Positions 61,608-64,000 of a stretch of 64,000 nt of DNA are shown here, one piece after another. The notes under the pieces are model-generated. The model worked only from the letters and a program-made list of their open reading frames with translations, was not told the origin of the DNA and searched no databases. Position numbers and translations under genes: made by a program. This DNA is from Algoriphagus marinus (GTDB lineage Bacteria > Bacteroidota > Bacteroidia > Cytophagales > Cyclobacteriaceae), in assembly GCF_001936475.1 (NCBI RefSeq), contig NZ_MSPQ01000012.1, positions 95,528 to 159,527 of the forward strand, given 5' to 3'. The stretch's first letter is position 1; each line of letters opens with the position of its first letter.

Positions 61608-63668
61608 ATGAGTTCTAAGAATTTTAAGCGATACACCGTCACATCCGCACTTCCGTATGCCAATGGTCCACTTCATATTGGGCATTTGGCAGGATGCTAT
61701 ATTCCTTCTGATATCTATGTTCGCTATTTGCGAAGCAAAGGTAGGGACGTAGCCTACGTTTGCGGCTCGGATGAGCATGGTGTCGCGATCACGATCAAAG
61801 CTAAAAAGGAAGGTAAAACTCCCCAGGAAATCGTAGACCGATATCATGAGATGATGAAAGGGAGTTTTGAGGAATTTGGAATCAGTTTCGATCATTATTC
61901 TAGAACTTCTGCAAAGATTCATCATGAAACAGCCCAGGGACTTTTCAAAGATCTCTACCAAAAAGGTGAATTTTTGGAGCAAACTACTGAGCAGTATTAT
62001 GACGAAGAGGCAGAGCAATTTTTGGCAGATCGATACATCGAAGGCACTTGTCCAAAATGCGGAAATGAGCGTGCTTATGGTGATCAGTGTGAGCGCTGCG
62101 GCACTTCACTTAGTCCTACAGACCTGATCAATCCAAAATCAAAATTAAGTGGCAGAACACCTGTTTTGAAGGAAACCAAACATTGGTTTTTAGATTTGGC
62201 CCGCTACACCAACTTCCTAAAGCAGTGGATTCTGGAGGAGCATGCAGATGACTGGAAGAATAATGTACTGGGTCAATGCAGATCTTGGCTGGAAGCTGGT
62301 GATGGCTTGCAAGCTCGATCCATGACCCGAGATATGGATTGGGGAATTCCGGTTCCAGTAAATGGTGCTGAGGGAAAAGTCCTCTACGTTTGGTTTGATG
62401 CGCCGATTGGCTACATCTCCTCTACCAAAGAATGGGCAGCTGAGAAGGGGATAGATTGGGAACCCTATTGGAAGGATAAGGATACCAAACTGGTCCACTT
62501 TATCGGAAAAGATAACATCGTTTTCCATTGTATTATTTTCCCGGCAATCCTAAAAACACATGGAGGATTCATCCTTCCGGATAACGTGCCCGCCAATGAA
62601 TTTTTGAATTTGGAAGGGGATAAAATTTCCACTTCGAGAAATTGGGCGGTGTGGCTTCATGAGTATCTGGAAGAATTTCCTGGAAAGCAGGATGTGCTCC
62701 GCTATGTCTTGACTGCGAATGCGCCAGAGACGAAAGACAATGACTTTACCTGGAAAGATTTCCAGACAAGAAATAACTCAGAACTCGTAGCGATCTACGG
62801 CAATTTCATCAATCGTGCGGTGGTTCTCACACATAAGTACTATCAGGGAGTAATTCCTGTGCGGGGAGAATTGGTTGGATATGATGAAGAAGTGATTGCA
62901 GCATTGAGTGAATTCCCGGAGAAAATTGCAGCGTCTTTGGAGCGCTATCGTTTCAGAGAGGCTTTGGGATTGATGATGGACCTTGCTCGCCTTGGAAATA
63001 AATATCTGGCCGATACTGAACCTTGGAAGGCAATCAAAACCGACCCTGATCGAACTGCCACCATCTTGAATATTGCCCTGAATATTGCTGCTAATCTAGC
63101 AATCGTTTCAGAACCGTTTTTACCTTTCACGGCAGGTAAGCTTGTCGAAATGTTTGGAATGAAAACACTGAATTGGGATGCTGCAGGCTCGGCAGAGTTG
63201 CTTTCCAGCGGACATGTGCTGGGAGAGCTTGGGCTCCTGTTTGATAAAATCGAAGACGAAACCGTAGAAAAACAAGTTCAAAAACTATTAGACGCCAAGA
63301 AAATGAATGAAGCCGAAAATGCTCAAGTACCTGTGATGAAAGAACTAATCACCTATGATGATTTTGCCAAATTAGATATGCGTGTCGTTACTGTTCTGGA
63401 AGCGGAGAAAATGCCGAAGTCTAAGAAGTTAATTAAGCTAAAAGTCGATACAGGACTTGGTCATCGTACGGTGTTAAGTGGAGTTGCTGAGCATTTCGAG
63501 CCGGAGTTTCTGATAGGAAAGCAAGTGACGATGCTCATTAATCTTGCTCCGCGAAAGATGATGGGAATCGACTCCGAAGGGATGATTTTGATGGCAGAAG
63601 ATAAAGACGGAAAATTGAAGCTGCTTACCCCGCATGAAGGAACTGCGAGTGGATCCACTATATCTTAA
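61608..63668 (+). CDS. metG: Methionine--tRNA ligase
   Basis: A 686-residue MetRS that charges tRNA-Met. HIGH motif in [10 protein letters not shown] near residue 20, the zinc knuckle [18 protein letters not shown] at ~146-163, and the KMSKS-equivalent KISTSRNW. The anticodon domain is followed by a C-terminal tRNA-binding OB domain ([15 protein letters not shown] ... [19 protein letters not shown]), as in long bacterial MetRS. A hairpin terminator follows at 63749-63783. Confidence 0.96.
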   Translation: MSSKNFKRYTVTSALPYANGPLHIGHLAGCYIPSDIYVRYLRSKGRDVAYVCGSDEHGVAITIKAKKEGKTPQEIVDRYHEMMKGSFEEFGISFDHYSRTSAKIHHETAQGLFKDLYQKGEFLEQTTEQYYDEEAEQFLADRYIEGTCPKCGNERAYGDQCERCGTSLSPTDLINPKSKLSGRTPVLKETKHWFLDLARYTNFLKQWILEEHADDWKNNVLGQCRSWLEAGDGLQARSMTRDMDWGIPVPVNGAEGKVLYVWFDAPIGYISSTKEWAAEKGIDWEPYWKDKDTKLVHFIGKDNIVFHCIIFPAILKTHGGFILPDNVPANEFLNLEGDKISTSRNWAVWLHEYLEEFPGKQDVLRYVLTANAPETKDNDFTWKDFQTRNNSELVAIYGNFINRAVVLTHKYYQGVIPVRGELVGYDEEVIAALSEFPEKIAASLERYRFREALGLMMDLARLGNKYLADTEPWKAIKTDPDRTATILNIALNIAANLAIVSEPFLPFTAGKLVEMFGMKTLNWDAAGSAELLSSGHVLGELGLLFDKIEDETVEKQVQKLLDAKKMNEAENAQVPVMKELITYDDFAKLDMRVVTVLEAEKMPKSKKLIKLKVDTGLGHRTVLSGVAEHFEPEFLIGKQVTMLINLAPRKMMGIDSEGMILMAEDKDGKLKLLTPHEGTASGSTIS

Positions 63669-63676
63669 AGTGATCG

Positions 63677-63694
63677 TCGCTGCGAGTGCAGCGA
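63677..63694. repeat. REP-like hairpin
   Basis: TCGCTGC (63677-63683) and GCAGCGA (63688-63694) form a perfect 7-base stem with loop GAGT. The wording with the following AGCAGTCT matches a kind of dispersed intergenic palindrome seen in Bacteroidota. Confidence 0.45.
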
Positions 63695-63712
63695 AGCAGT
63701 CTGGTTTTTTAG

Positions 63713-63740
63713 AACCAAGAACCAAGAACCAAGAACAAAG
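63713..63740. repeat. 7-base tandem repeat, four units
   Basis: AACCAAG three times and AACAAAG once. Located between the metG hairpin and the terminator. Confidence 0.7.
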
Positions 63741-63748
63741 ACTCAAAG

Positions 63749-63783
63749 ACCTGTCATCGTGTGATCACGAGGCAGGTTTTTTT
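63749..63783 (+). terminator. Rho-independent terminator of metG
   Basis: ACCTGTCATCGTG pairs, with one bulge, with CACGAGGCAGGT around the loop TGAT, then a run of seven T. About 80 bases after the metG stop. Confidence 0.78.
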
Positions 63784-64000
63784 GTTTAGAATATTTATAC
63801 TGATCAGATTCCATGGTTAAGTTTTAGCTTTTCTGGAAAAATGAACTTGATTCATTTAGAATTAATTATCCCACTCCGCCTTATTTTCTAGTTGTACTTT
63901 TCTCATAATTGTAAAAAAAAATAAAATTAGTTTAAATTCGATGAAATATTCTGTTAGTTCATCCTTATACCAAATAAACTAAGGATTGTGGGGGGGGGGG

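Larger units (their letters stand above)
63669..64000. other. Intergenic region after metG (window end)
   Basis: No gene is visible. It holds a small palindrome, a four-unit 7-base tandem repeat, a terminator, AT-rich sequence, and a run of G at the window edge. Confidence 0.6.

Noticed and set aside
61599..62018. Minus-strand frame over the start of metG
   Set aside because: Antisense to conserved methionyl-tRNA synthetase motifs.
63713..63740. Tandem AACCAAG units as a possible CRISPR array
   Set aside because: Units are 7 bases and adjacent without spacers; no cas genes in the window.

Overview
The window looks like chromosome of a Bacteroidota bacterium. The evidence is AT-rich DNA with weak Shine-Dalgarno sites, several promoter boxes of the Bacteroidota type (TTTG about 20 bases before TAnnTTTG), many signal peptides of the form MKxxLLxLLxxSC, and families typical of the phylum (UpxY-type NusG paralog, DUF1593 hydrolase, Peptidase_Mx, one-chain PurL). 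Gene content suggests Cytophagales, perhaps Cyclobacteriaceae such as Algoriphagus; this is an inference from gene style. I see no rRNA, tRNA or CRISPR array.

Layout. 1-10.9 kb: carbohydrate and accessory genes (truncated sugar isomerase, SDR, toxin-antitoxin pair, GntP permease, GH20 hexosaminidase, DUF808 protein, esterase with TPRs, thioesterase, AlkB, SGNH hydrolase). 11.5-18.5 kb: a TetR-controlled efflux operon of the YbhGFSR type (TolC, HlyD-like adaptor, two ATPases, two permeases). It is bracketed by an intact M81 peptidase gene and a remnant of an M81 3' end. 18.6-26.1 kb: M81 peptidase, rhamnose-type mutarotase, sugar isomerase, Zn-dehydrogenase, aldo/keto reductase, sulfatase and phosphoesterase, which looks like a deoxy-sugar or sulfated-sugar utilisation block. 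26.3-31 kb: metallopeptidase, PEP synthase and SDR. 31-38.3 kb: mixed genes (DUF1593, lipoprotein, DinB, sterol-desaturase-like, hexapeptide acyltransferase, amine oxidase, lipid kinase). 38.4-40.8 kb: a decayed integron-like locus with a tyrosine integrase broken by one stop codon, one lipoprotein gene framed by attC-like elements, and a second gene with one internal stop. 41-52.5 kb: purL, a hydrolase, and a TetR-TolC-HlyD-RND efflux operon. 52.5-55.7 kb: a lone UpxY regulator, a TIR-domain protein split by a -1 shift at seven adenines, and an outer-membrane protein. 55.8-63.7 kb: housekeeping genes dapA-xseA-xseB, ligA with an unusual insertion, a tetR, and metG.

The items most worth follow-up are the membrane-anchored TIR protein whose frame changes at a slippery poly-A tract, the integron-like cassette beside the broken integrase, the direct M81 3'-end duplication around the efflux operon, and matching palindromes upstream of tetR and tolC that probably are the TetR operator.
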